Shown here: in pieces, positions 24,286 to 34,081 of the stretch
Numbering within the stretch: the stretch's first letter is position 1
Layout: each line of letters starts with the position of its first letter
NCBI GenBank assembly: GCA_023511995.1
Contig: JAIMAL010000025.1
Span: 1 to 35,043 of the forward strand
Reading direction: 5' to 3'
Length of the DNA stretch: 35,043 nucleotides
Origin: Burkholderiales bacterium
GTDB lineage: Bacteria > Pseudomonadota > Gammaproteobacteria > Burkholderiales > Thiobacteraceae
Position numbers and translations under genes: made by a program
The notes under the pieces: model-generated
Databases searched by the model: none
Seen by the model: the letters and a program-made list of their open reading frames with translations, nothing else
Told to the model about the DNA's origin: nothing

Positions 24286-24308
24286 AACCCCGCCCCGGGC
24301 CCCCACTT
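24281..24308 (+). promoter_or_regulatory. Sigma-32 heat-shock promoter of dnaK
   Basis: CTTGAAA (24281-24287, overlapping the grpE stop codon), a 13-bp spacer and CCCCACTT (24301-24308) match the sigma-32 consensus at all but one fixed position. The predicted leader before the dnaK ATG is about 40 nt. Confidence 0.75.
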
Positions 24309-24356
24309 TAGGCGGTAACGGCAATTTCCAGAATTTTTGGCACAAGGAAAAACATC

Positions 24357-27491
<3,135 letters not shown>

Positions 27492-27503
27492 GTTGCCGGC
27501 GCG

Positions 27504-28052
27504 TCAGAAATTGGGCTTGGGGCTCGCGCGCTGGTAACGCTCGATGCCGGACATGATCTCCGCGCGCGCCGCCTCGGGGCCCACCCATCCCTCCACCTTC
27601 ACCCATTTGTTGGGCTCCAGGTCCTTGTAATGCTCGAAGAAATGGCTGATCTGGGCGAGCAGCAGGGGCGGAAAATCCTCCGGGGTGCGGATGTCGCGGT
27701 ATAGGCCGCACAACTCGTCCACCGGCACGGCGATGAGTTTGACGTCGATGCCGGATTCATCGGTCATTTTGAGCATGCCCACCGGACGGCAGCGCACCAC
27801 CACACCGGTGATGAGCGGAACCGGCGTCACCACCAGCACGTCCACCGGGTCCCCGTCTTCCGACAGCGTATGGGGGATATAGCCGTAGTTGCAGGGGTAA
27901 TGCATGGCCGTGGACATGAAGCGGTCCACGAACATGGCCCCGGTCTCCTTGTCCACCTCGTATTTGATGGGCTCCCCGTGCTGGGGGATTTCGATGATGA
28001 CGTTGATGTCGTTGGGCACGTCCCGCCCGGAAGTCACTTTGTCCAGATTCAT
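27504..28052 (-). CDS. ppa: Inorganic pyrophosphatase Ppa (family I)
   Basis: It hydrolyses pyrophosphate from biosynthetic reactions. The 182-residue protein has the family I elements [42 protein letters not shown] (with the D-x-D-P-x-D-V-L signature) and [19 protein letters not shown]. Length fits the bacterial hexameric enzyme. It converges with dnaJ, with only 12 bp between stops, and lies 79 bp downstream of queD on the same strand. Confidence 0.98.
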   Translation of the reverse strand: MNLDKVTSGRDVPNDINVIIEIPQHGEPIKYEVDKETGAMFVDRFMSTAMHYPCNYGYIPHTLSEDGDPVDVLVVTPVPLITGVVVRCRPVGMLKMTDESGIDVKLIAVPVDELCGLYRDIRTPEDFPPLLLAQISHFFEHYKDLEPNKWVKVEGWVGPEAARAEIMSGIERYQRASPKPNF

Positions 28053-28131
28053 CCTTGATTGCTCCAGTCATGTACAGGGGCGGCAGCCGGCCGGTGGCGC
28101 TCACCGTGGCGCCCGGGGGCCTAGGGGCCGT

Positions 28132-28587
28132 TCACACCTCGCCGCGCACCGCGTCGGCCCAGTTGTTGGGCGTTTCGTAGACGCGCACGCGCGCGAGCCG
28201 CAGCCGGTTGCCAAACACATCGACATAGGCCGCATCGAGCACGCGAAAGGCGAGCGCCGCCAGGTTTTCCGCCGTAGGCACGCAGTCCAGTACCACCGTC
28301 TTGTGTCCCGGCAGACGCTCCAGGAACTCCCGCACCACGGTATCGCCCCGGTAGACGAGGAACGCGTGATCCCAGGCGTTGACGATCTTTTCCAGGGCGA
28401 TTGTCTTCACATCCGCGAAATCCATCACCATGCCCTGCTCGGAAATGCCCTCGGTGGTGATCACCTCCCCGGACAGGGTGATTTCCATGGCGTAGCGGTG
28501 GCCATGCAGATGACGGCACTGGCTCCTGTGGTAGGGAATCCGGTGGCCTGCATCGAACTCGATTCTGCGCGTGATGGTAATGGGCAT
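28132..28587 (-). CDS. queD: 6-carboxy-5,6,7,8-tetrahydropterin synthase QueD
   Basis: It converts dihydroneopterin triphosphate to 6-carboxytetrahydropterin, the second step towards queuosine and other 7-deazapurines. The 151-residue protein has the zinc histidines in FDAGHR and CRHLHGHRYAMEI, the EQGMVMDFADVK block, the catalytic DHAFLVY region and PTAENLAALAF. I start at the ATG at 28587 (MPITITRRIEFDAGH), since the 22 codons upstream overlap the promoter. It is divergent from a radical SAM gene. Confidence 0.93.
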   Translation of the reverse strand: MPITITRRIEFDAGHRIPYHRSQCRHLHGHRYAMEITLSGEVITTEGISEQGMVMDFADVKTIALEKIVNAWDHAFLVYRGDTVVREFLERLPGHKTVVLDCVPTAENLAALAFRVLDAAYVDVFGNRLRLARVRVYETPNNWADAVRGEV

Positions 28588-28623
28588 GGCAAGACCCGCG
28601 AAGCCGCCGAAGGAAAGCGGGCC

Positions 28624-28653
28624 ATTATAGCCGCCCGGGCAAGACCGCCGCAA
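28624..28653 (-). promoter_or_regulatory. queD promoter
   Basis: A perfect TATAAT (28629-28624) with TTGCGG 18 bp upstream (28653-28648) on the minus strand gives a leader of about 30 nt. Its -35 lies 5 bp from the plus-strand -10 (TAGAAT, 28659-28664) of the radical SAM gene, so the two promoters probably compete for polymerase. Confidence 0.5.
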
Positions 28654-28658
28654 ACGGG

Positions 28659-28664
28659 TAGAAT
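28659..28664 (+). promoter_or_regulatory. Candidate -10 element of the radical SAM gene
   Basis: TAGAAT ends 6 bp before the ATG at 28671, so the mRNA would be leaderless. No clear -35 is seen. The local motif GGTAGAATGACG is the same as that before hrcA. Confidence 0.35.
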
Positions 28665-28670
28665 GACGCC

Positions 28671-29528
28671 ATGACGCGACTGGCTGCCCCTTTGAGCCCC
28701 ACCGACCACCGGCGCGACATCGCCGGCATGACCTATGTCTACCCCGTGGTCTCGCGGCGCAGCGGGGGCGTGTCGGTGGGCATCAACCTGAACCCCAACA
28801 ATGCCTGCAACTGGCGCTGCATTTACTGCCAGGTGCCCAATCTCAGCCGGGGCAGCGCGCCCCCCACCGACCTTCGCCTCCTCGAAGCGGAACTGCGCAG
28901 CCTGCTGACCGAAATCGTCCACGGCCGCTTTCTTGAGGACCACGCCCCACCCGGTGCCAAGCTTACCGACATCGCCCTCTCCGGCAATGGTGAGCCCACC
29001 AGCGCCCGCGATTTCGAGGCGGTGATTGGCCTTGTCGGCCGGCTGCTGGAAGAATTCGCGCTCATGGGCAGCATCAAGCTCGTCCTCATCACCAATGGCA
29101 GTCTCATCCACCGGCCGGGTGTAGAGCGGGGTTTGGCGCACATGGCGCGGCTATCCGGCGAGGTGTGGTTCAAGCTGGATTCCGCCACCCGCGAGGGGAT
29201 GCGGACCATCAACGGGACGCGTCAGACACCGGAACGAGTGTGGGAAAACCTCGTGCGCGCAGCCGGCCTGTGCCCCACCTGGGTGCAGACCTGCGTGTTT
29301 GCCATGGATGGAAAGCCGCCGGAGGCCAGCGAGCAGGAAGCCTATCTCGCCTTCCTGCGCCGCGCAGTGGAGGCGGACATCGGTCTCCAGGGCGTGCTGC
29401 TCTACGGGCTTGCCCGCCCCTCGCAGCAGCCGGAGGCAGTTCGCCTTTCCCCCCTGCCGGCGGCGTGGCTGGAAGCGTATGCAGAGAAAATCCGGCGCCT
29501 CGGGCTCACCGTGAAAGTGAGCCCGTAA
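28671..29528 (+). CDS. Radical SAM protein of unknown substrate
   Basis: A 285-residue radical S-adenosylmethionine enzyme. The 4Fe-4S motif is CNWRCIYC (Cys-x3-Cys-x2-Cys), within about residues 43-50, followed by a GNGEPT glycine-rich SAM-binding strand and a VLITNGSL segment. The overall pattern resembles the Fe-S oxidoreductase group related to the wyosine enzyme TYW1 (COG0731-like), as I recall it. It is not a canonical QueE, whose cysteine spacing differs, although it is divergent from queD and could be functionally linked. It converges with the XRE-type gene. Confidence 0.8.
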   Translation: MTRLAAPLSPTDHRRDIAGMTYVYPVVSRRSGGVSVGINLNPNNACNWRCIYCQVPNLSRGSAPPTDLRLLEAELRSLLTEIVHGRFLEDHAPPGAKLTDIALSGNGEPTSARDFEAVIGLVGRLLEEFALMGSIKLVLITNGSLIHRPGVERGLAHMARLSGEVWFKLDSATREGMRTINGTRQTPERVWENLVRAAGLCPTWVQTCVFAMDGKPPEASEQEAYLAFLRRAVEADIGLQGVLLYGLARPSQQPEAVRLSPLPAAWLEAYAEKIRRLGLTVKVSP

Positions 29529-29541
29529 GCGGAGCCCCCCC

Positions 29542-29862
29542 TCAGGACGCCTTGGCGTCCTTGTCGGTCTTCTCTTTCCGGCCCGCCTTGGCCGCCTTGC
29601 GCAGGCTCTTGTAGAGATCGGGGTGGGCCTCCTTGAGGTAATCGATGATCTCCACATCCTCCCGCTTGATGCGGCTGATATCGATCTGCTCCACGTGCAC
29701 CAGCCGCAGCAGTTCCCGCACGGGCTTGGGCATTTTGCGCCCACTTTCGTAACGGGAGCCACCACTCTGGGTGACGCCGATCTTGGTCCAGAAATCCTGC
29801 TGGTTCATGCCCAGCTTGCGGCGGATTTCGCGGGGGTTGAGTACTTTATCCAACATTTTCAT
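29542..29862 (-). CDS. XRE-type helix-turn-helix regulator
   Basis: A 106-residue protein. The N-terminal 65 residues fit a lambda-repressor-like helix-turn-helix: REIRRKLGMNQQDFWTKIGVTQSGGSRYESGRKMPKPVRELL in order. The C-terminal 40 residues are Lys-rich (KAAKAGRKEKTDKDAKAS). I start at the ATG at 29862, preceded by AAGG 8 bases upstream; an ATG two codons later is equally possible. The regulated genes are unknown. A nested inverted repeat lies about 50-95 bp upstream and may be an autoregulatory operator. It converges with the radical SAM gene and is divergent from lysC. Confidence 0.8.
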   Translation of the reverse strand: MKMLDKVLNPREIRRKLGMNQQDFWTKIGVTQSGGSRYESGRKMPKPVRELLRLVHVEQIDISRIKREDVEIIDYLKEAHPDLYKSLRKAAKAGRKEKTDKDAKAS

Positions 29863-29911
29863 CTCACGCGCCTTGGTTTGGTCGAAGTCGGTTGATTGTG
29901 TTTTTTGGCAA

Positions 29912-29955
29912 CCTTGCAAGGAAAATGCCAGGTTTCGCTCCGAAATCGGCATTTT
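29912..29955. promoter_or_regulatory. Nested palindromes upstream of the XRE-type gene
   Basis: CCTTGCAAGG (29912-29921) is a perfect 10-bp palindrome. It directly adjoins an inverted repeat with arms AAAATGCC (29922-29929) and GGCATTTT (29948-29955), inside which TTTCG (29933-29937) and CGAAA (29941-29945) form a second pair. Position suggests an operator for the XRE protein, or a stem-loop in its leader. Confidence 0.5.
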
Positions 29956-30078
29956 AGCAAGACGCCCGGAACGCGCCAATGCCCGGGCGCAGGCCCATGC
30001 CCACGCCGGATGGCTGAACCCTCGGGGCTGTCATGGCTCCGACGGTTCTGTCCATTCCTTCGACATAATCCGGCGCGT

Positions 30079-30108
30079 TTGGTTTCGTCCGCCCTTTTCC
30101 GGTAAAAT
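30079..30108 (+). promoter_or_regulatory. Candidate lysC promoter
   Basis: TTGGTT (30079-30084), an 18-bp spacer and TAAAAT (30103-30108) lie 23 bp before the lysC ATG. The -10 is good and the -35 moderate. Confidence 0.45.
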
Positions 30109-30131
30109 TTTCGCTTTTTGCGGGACTGCCC

Positions 30132-31355
30132 ATGGCACTCATCGTACAAAAATACGGCGGCACTTCCGTCGGCAGCGTCGAGCGCATCAAAAACGTCGCC
30201 CAGCGCATTGCGCGTTTCCGCGCCCAGGGGCATCAGGTGGTGGCCGTGGTCTCGGCGATGAGCGGGGAAACCAACCGCCTCATCGCCCTGGCCAAGCAAA
30301 TCCAGCCCAACCCCGACCCGCGGGAGCTGGATGTCCTCGTCTCCACCGGCGAACAGGTCACCATCGCCCTGTTGTCCATGGCGCTCATGGAGATGGGACT
30401 CAAGGCGAGGAGCTACACCGGCGCCCAGGTGCGCATCCTCACCGACAGCGCCTTCACCAAGGCGCGCATCCTCAAAATCGACGAGGAAAAGATCCGCGCC
30501 GATCTCGACAGCGGCCATGTGGTGGTGGTCGCCGGTTTCCAGGGCGTGGACGAACAGGGCAACATCACCACCCTCGGGCGCGGCGGTTCCGATACCACGG
30601 GGGTGGCGCTTGCCGCCGCCCTCAAGGCCGACGAATGCCAGATTTACACCGATGTGGACGGCGTGTACACCACCGACCCGCGCATCGTGCCGGAGGCACG
30701 CAAGCTCGACACCATCACCTTCGAGGAAATGCTGGAGCTGGCCAGCCTCGGCTCCAAGGTGTTGCAAATCCGCTCAGTGGAATTCGCCGGCAAGTACAAA
30801 GTCAAGTTGCGCGTGTTGTCCAGCTTCGAGGAGGAAGGGGAAGGCACGCTCATCACCTTCGAGGAACAAGCCATGGAAAAACCCATCATCTCCGGCATCG
30901 CCTTCAACCGCGACGAAGCCAAGCTCACCGTGCTCGGCGTACCGGATCGTCCCGGCATTGCCGCCCACATCCTCGGCCCCATCGCCGATGCCAACATCGA
31001 CGTGGACATGATCGTGCAGAACGTGGGTCACGACGGCACCACCGATTTCTCCTTCACCGTCCACCGCAACGACTTCAAAAAGGCCATGGACGTCCTGCAA
31101 ACGGTGAAGAACGAAATCGGCGCGCGCGAAATCCTCGGCGACGACCGCATCGCCAAGGTCTCCCTGGTGGGAGTGGGCATGCGCAACCACGCGGGCATTG
31201 CCGGCAAGATGTTCAAGACCCTGGCCAACGAGAACATCAACATCCAGATGATCTCCACTTCCGAAATCAAGATCTCCGTGGTGGTCGAGGACAAATACAT
31301 GGAACTTGCCGTGCGCGCCCTGCATCAGGCCTTCGAGCTGGACAAGGCGCCGTAA
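30132..31355 (+). CDS. lysC: Aspartate kinase LysC
   Basis: It phosphorylates aspartate, the first committed step to lysine, diaminopimelate, threonine and methionine. The 407-residue protein has the kinase signature [39 protein letters not shown] and [13 protein letters not shown], then two ACT domains (from about residue 265) typical of feedback-regulated monofunctional enzymes. The size is usual for this class. It is immediately upstream of the tRNA-Ser gene, as in several betaproteobacteria. dapB, later in the same pathway, is in another transcript of this window. Confidence 0.98.
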   Translation: MALIVQKYGGTSVGSVERIKNVAQRIARFRAQGHQVVAVVSAMSGETNRLIALAKQIQPNPDPRELDVLVSTGEQVTIALLSMALMEMGLKARSYTGAQVRILTDSAFTKARILKIDEEKIRADLDSGHVVVVAGFQGVDEQGNITTLGRGGSDTTGVALAAALKADECQIYTDVDGVYTTDPRIVPEARKLDTITFEEMLELASLGSKVLQIRSVEFAGKYKVKLRVLSSFEEEGEGTLITFEEQAMEKPIISGIAFNRDEAKLTVLGVPDRPGIAAHILGPIADANIDVDMIVQNVGHDGTTDFSFTVHRNDFKKAMDVLQTVKNEIGAREILGDDRIAKVSLVGVGMRNHAGIAGKMFKTLANENINIQMISTSEIKISVVVEDKYMELAVRALHQAFELDKAP

Positions 31356-31474
31356 ACTCCGCGCGGCCCGCGCCCCGCCCGGAAAGACGACCCCATCGGG
31401 CGCAGATGCGGCGCAAACATTGCGGTGATGATTTGACCACCAGCAGCGCCTCGGGTATTCTGGCGCCCTTTTTT

Positions 31475-31569
31475 GGAGACGTGGCCGAGAGGTCGAAGGC
31501 ACTCCCCTGCTAAGGGAGCATACGGGCTTTAAACCCGTATCGAGGGTTCGAATCCCTCCGTCTCCGCCA
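31475..31569 (+). tRNA. tRNA-Ser (anticodon GCU)
   Basis: Acceptor arms GGAGACG (31475-31481) and CGTCTCC (31559-31565) pair perfectly, with discriminator G and an encoded CCA (31567-31569). The anticodon arm is CTCCC / GGGAG around CTGCTAA, giving anticodon GCT, which reads AGC/AGU serine codons. The long variable arm (ACGGG..CCCGT) is typical of class II tRNA-Ser, and GGTTCGAATCC is the T arm. A terminator follows. Confidence 0.97.
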
Positions 31570-31578
31570 CCCCAAAAA

Positions 31579-31611
31579 CCCGCAATAAATCAATGCGTTG
31601 CGGGGTTTTTT
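31579..31611 (+). terminator. Rho-independent terminator after tRNA-Ser
   Basis: Stem CCCGCAA (31579-31585) / TTGCGGG (31598-31604) with a 12-base loop is followed by a run of six T (31606-31611). Confidence 0.85.
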
Positions 31612-31748
31612 ATGCCCGCATGTCGCCGCCGGCGAACCGGACGGCGAAACCCCGCCGGGCGTTTTTTGTCCCCGCAGTGTCCTCAAATTGTCCCCAAAGT
31701 ATCTGCACAATATTTGTCTCAATCGTCCCGAATTTGTCCCCTCCACGC
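31612..31748. other. Gene-free stretch between tRNA-Ser terminator and IS3 remnant
   Basis: No supportable gene. It holds a possible second terminator (CGGCG / CGCCG stem followed by CGTTTTTT, about 31645-31670) and a reiterated TTGTCCCC-type motif (about 31680-31742). A minus-strand reading with a phrase like VQILWGQFEDTAGTKNARRG is open here and could be the tail of an integrase at this tRNA, but that is speculation. Confidence 0.4.
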
Positions 31749-31775
31749 TGGACCGGCTCCGATTTGTCTGGACAC
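31749..31775. repeat. Left terminal inverted repeat of the IS3 remnant
   Basis: Begins TGGACCGGCT and ends TGTCTGGACAC; pairs with 32590-32616 at 21 of 27 positions. Confidence 0.8.
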
Positions 31776-32163
31776 TTCGCTGACGCCGTAGTCGTGGCGA
31801 TCAATGGTGATGCTTCCACCGTGCACTACCGGTACGCCCTGGGGTCGGCCATGCGGCGAGGGTAGGACGTTCTCGCGCATCAGGCGCAACACGCGGCTGC
31901 GTCCAACGCGGATGTCGCGCCCAGACCTTGCGGTGTCCCTCACCGGTAAAGAATGAAGCCGCCAGATCGGCCCGGATGGCGGCCAGCGGATCGGCATCCG
32001 ACACCTTTGGCTTTGGGCCGCGTCGCGCCCGCTGGAGCGGCACGACGTTTGCCGCTTGCCGTTGCTCCTGGGCGTAGATCGTCGCGCGGGGGAGTTCAAG
32101 CACCCGGCAGACCCGTTGCGGGCCATAGGGCTTGCCGGCGCTTGGGGAGGTCGTCTTGCTCAT
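31776..32163 (-). pseudogene. IS3-family transposase OrfB, frameshifted and truncated
   Basis: The ATG (32163) overlaps the orfA stop as ATGA. The N-terminal part (GPQRVCRVLELPRATIY, then RRGPKPKVSD and GEGHRKVWAR) is typical of IS3-family OrfB. Near 31918-31925 the homologous reading jumps to another frame (DIRVGRSRVLRLMREN, then PHGRPQG and GSITID). It then stops matching just where the DDE integrase core should begin and runs into the left terminal repeat. The enzyme is certainly inactive. Confidence 0.85.
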
Positions 32164-32549
32164 CTCGACGACCTCCTGCCGGCCAAAGGGCCTCTGGCCT
32201 GCCTTTCTTTGCGCAGAAGAATCTCAACCTCCATGACCCATTCGCCAATGCGGCGGTTGGCCTCGTCCAGTTGCTTCTCGAGGGGATCATTCTCCCGCTC
32301 CTTGAGCCCAGCTTCGATGCCCGCGAGCGCCCGGTCGCGCCAGCGTTCGAGCTTGTATATCGGCACCGACACTTCGCGCGAGATGGCATCGACCGGTTCG
32401 CCGCGCAACAGGCGCAGCACTACTTCCTTCTTCCGCCCCGCCGACCAGCGCTTCACCTCGGCGGCCGCGCTGGGCGCTCTTCCAGTCGCGCTACGCGCTC
32501 CTTCCGCCAAGCCCGGCGCAACCCCACCCATCTTCGATTCATTCAGCAT
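32160..32549 (-). CDS. IS3-family transposase OrfA
   Basis: A 129-residue protein with an N-terminal helix-turn-helix (WSAGRKKEVVLRLLRGEPVDAIS, REVSVPIYKLERWRDRAL) and a leucine-zipper-like helix (DPLEKQLDEANRRIGEWVMEVEILLRK). These are usual in OrfA proteins that bind the IS ends and, in active elements, fuse to OrfB by frameshifting. The frame appears complete. Its partner OrfB is broken, so alone it could at most bind the terminal repeats. Confidence 0.85.
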   Translation of the reverse strand: MLNESKMGGVAPGLAEGARSATGRAPSAAAEVKRWSAGRKKEVVLRLLRGEPVDAISREVSVPIYKLERWRDRALAGIEAGLKERENDPLEKQLDEANRRIGEWVMEVEILLRKERQARGPLAGRRSSR

Positions 32550-32589
32550 TCCAAGCTCCTTTCTCTTGACACGGTTTTACCCCAAATCC

Positions 32590-32616
32590 GTGTCCAGAAA
32601 AATCGGGGGCAGCGCA
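32590..32616. repeat. Right terminal inverted repeat of the IS3 remnant
   Basis: Contains GTGTCCAGA and AAATCGG and ends GGCAGCGCA; complementary to the left repeat. The next base starts GGATTAAGAC, the end of a CRISPR repeat. Confidence 0.8.
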
Positions 32617-32764
32617 GGATTAAGACCTACAATATCGAGATCAACCCACGGGTCAAGTTCCAACCGATGACCTGATGAAGAAGGGATTAAGACGCTGCCG
32701 TTTCGGCAAATTCCCTTGCACGGGCGGGTTCCAACCAACGACCTGATGAAAAAGGGATTAAGAC
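32617..32764. CRISPR. Remnant CRISPR array: one truncated and two full repeats
   Basis: Units are GGATTAAGAC (32617-32626, only the repeat's 3' end), a 30-bp spacer (32627-32656), a full 37-bp repeat (32657-32693), a 34-bp spacer (32694-32727) and a second 37-bp repeat (32728-32764). The full repeats start GTTCCAACC, contain GACCTGATGAA and end AGGGATTAAGAC, differing at 3 of 37 positions. If the GATTAAGAC end is the 3' end, as in comparable repeats, the leader lay to the left and was lost where the IS3 element sits; what remains is the trailer end. No cas gene is visible. With so few repeats an unrelated short repeat remains possible, but repeat and spacer lengths fit CRISPR well. Confidence 0.8.
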
Positions 32765-32784
32765 TTCGCTTCTTGCGGCGTTAC

Positions 32785-32990
32785 ATGAATCTGGCCCGGC
32801 TGTCCATCCTTCTGGATGAGCGCAATCCCGATGAGAGAGTCATGAAAGCCGAGATTGCGAGGGGAACGGGGGATTTCAGGCGTTGTCCCTGTTGACGGAC
32901 GTGCCGCCGGACTTGGCATGGGTGGCGGCCCGGATCAAGGCCCTGGCGGAAAGGGGAAACCGTGTCGTGAGCCCGTTGATACCGGAGTGA
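32785..32990 (+). pseudogene. Small frameshifted ORF after the CRISPR remnant
   Basis: From the ATG at 32785 the reading MNLARLSILLDERNP continues to GTGDF, then hits a stop at 32893-32895. If one base is restored near 32877, the frame continues through SLLTDVPPDLAWVAARIKAL to a stop at 32988-32990, giving about 68 residues of ordinary protein-like composition. I do not recognise it. It could be the decayed tail of a larger gene, because the frame is open upstream into the last CRISPR repeat. Confidence 0.4.
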
Positions 32991-33011
32991 TCTGCAAACA
33001 AAATAGGCGCC

Positions 33012-33989
33012 ATGTCCCTCCAGTGCTACGCCCAGCGTCTCCTCAACCCTTACCGGGGGACCATGCACACCATCCGCTACGAGGCAGCGGAGGCGGTCAC
33101 CCTCGATGGGGTGCACTGGGACATCTACGTGGCCAACGACAGCCTGCTGGAAGGGATCGAGTCCAACCATTTCACCCAGATCACCGATATCCGCTTCGGT
33201 GCCTGGTCGGCCGAGCGGGGTTTGCGGCGCGGCCCCATCTATCCCTCGGACGATTTTCTGCGCATGGAGGCGATGGGCGCGGTGGTCTATCAGCACCTGC
33301 TCAAGGTGCACCGCGAGGTGCCCTTTCCCTTCCGTGATCATTACGAGTTCTGGCTGCTCAACGAGGCAGGCGAGCCCCTCGCATTGCTGCACAGCGTGGT
33401 CGAGGCCCGGGAGATGGACATGGAGATCGCCCTGGAGTGGCGGCCGGGGTTTCTCGCCCGGGAGCGTTTCATCAGTGAGGCGGCGCCGGTCGGGGAAAAT
33501 GCCGCCGAGCATCTGGCCCGTTGCATCAATGGCCGGGCGGGAAGGTGGCCGGCGGGACAATGGTTCCGACGGGAGGAGGACGGTTCTGGAACGGGGCTCA
33601 CCCACACGGAAAACACGCCGGGGATGAGGGGCCGCCGGCTGCCGCCGGAGGCTTTTCCGCCACTGCTCCTGAATTTGGAGGGGATGGCGCCCGGAGAGCG
33701 CCGACTGGCCATGGATTTCCACGCCTGGCAGGCACCCTGGCTGCTGGCCCTGCCCGGCCTTAAGCCAGCCGTGCGCGCCGAGCTGGAGGCGCATGCGCGA
33801 AAGCAGGCGCTGTGGGTGGAAAAGCTCTTCCGCCTCTACCCGGAAACGGTGGACCGCAAGCTGATCAACGCGGCGCTGGTGGAGGCGATGCTGTGCAAAA
33901 GCGAGCTAGAACCCACGGCGCGGGAGATGCCCCTTTCCACCTTCTACATCGAGCTCAGCCAGACACCGGACTGGGAGCGGGGCCGCTGA
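33012..33989 (+). CDS. Unrecognised 325-residue protein
   Basis: I do not recognise a domain. The protein has no signal peptide or membrane segment. It starts MSLQCYAQRLLNPYRGTMHT and contains VTLDGVHWDIYVANDSLLEG, an aromatic central part (YPSDDFLRMEAMG, FRDHYEFWLLNEAGEPLALL) and a helical C-terminal third ending LSTFYIELSQTPDWERGR. Amino-acid and codon use look like those of a real GC-rich gene of this genome. A second Met at codon 18 is a possible start. There is a modest AGG upstream of the first ATG. It stands alone on the plus strand and converges with another unknown gene. A shared pathway with the TusE-like gene is possible but unproven. Confidence 0.7.
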   Translation: MSLQCYAQRLLNPYRGTMHTIRYEAAEAVTLDGVHWDIYVANDSLLEGIESNHFTQITDIRFGAWSAERGLRRGPIYPSDDFLRMEAMGAVVYQHLLKVHREVPFPFRDHYEFWLLNEAGEPLALLHSVVEAREMDMEIALEWRPGFLARERFISEAAPVGENAAEHLARCINGRAGRWPAGQWFRREEDGSGTGLTHTENTPGMRGRRLPPEAFPPLLLNLEGMAPGERRLAMDFHAWQAPWLLALPGLKPAVRAELEAHARKQALWVEKLFRLYPETVDRKLINAALVEAMLCKSELEPTAREMPLSTFYIELSQTPDWERGR

Positions 33990-34081
33990 CATCCCAGCGC
34001 TCCCCGGCTGGAAAACCGCAATCCCTCCGCCAGGAATCCCCCTCCCGGCTTCCCGCTGAAGAGGGCTTTTGCGGCGTTTTT

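Larger units (their letters stand above)
31749..32616 (-). mobile_element. Internally deleted IS3-family insertion sequence
   Basis: 868 bp bounded by imperfect 27-bp inverted repeats, 31749-31775 and 32590-32616, which match at 21 of 27 positions, share CCGATTT and TCTGGACAC blocks, and begin TG as IS3-family ends do. Inside are an intact orfA and the N-terminal part of orfB on the minus strand. Full-length relatives are normally about 1.2-1.5 kb, so roughly 0.4-0.6 kb including the DDE catalytic core is missing. The right end abuts a CRISPR repeat fragment. No target duplication is visible: the left flank ends CACGC and the right flank starts GGATT. Confidence 0.85.

Noticed and set aside
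20397-24356. CIRCE operator for HrcA
   Set aside because: No TTAGCACTC / GAGTGCTAA pair was seen near hrcA, grpE or dnaK or elsewhere in the window.
29543-29562. AGGACGCC / GGCGTCCT hairpin as terminator of the radical SAM gene
   Set aside because: It lies within the XRE coding end and lacks a clear T run; coding constraint may explain it.
31510-31746. Minus-strand ORF over the tRNA-Ser ending RDSNPRYGFKARMLP
   Set aside because: It is the antisense translation of the tRNA and its terminator, a well-known annotation artefact.
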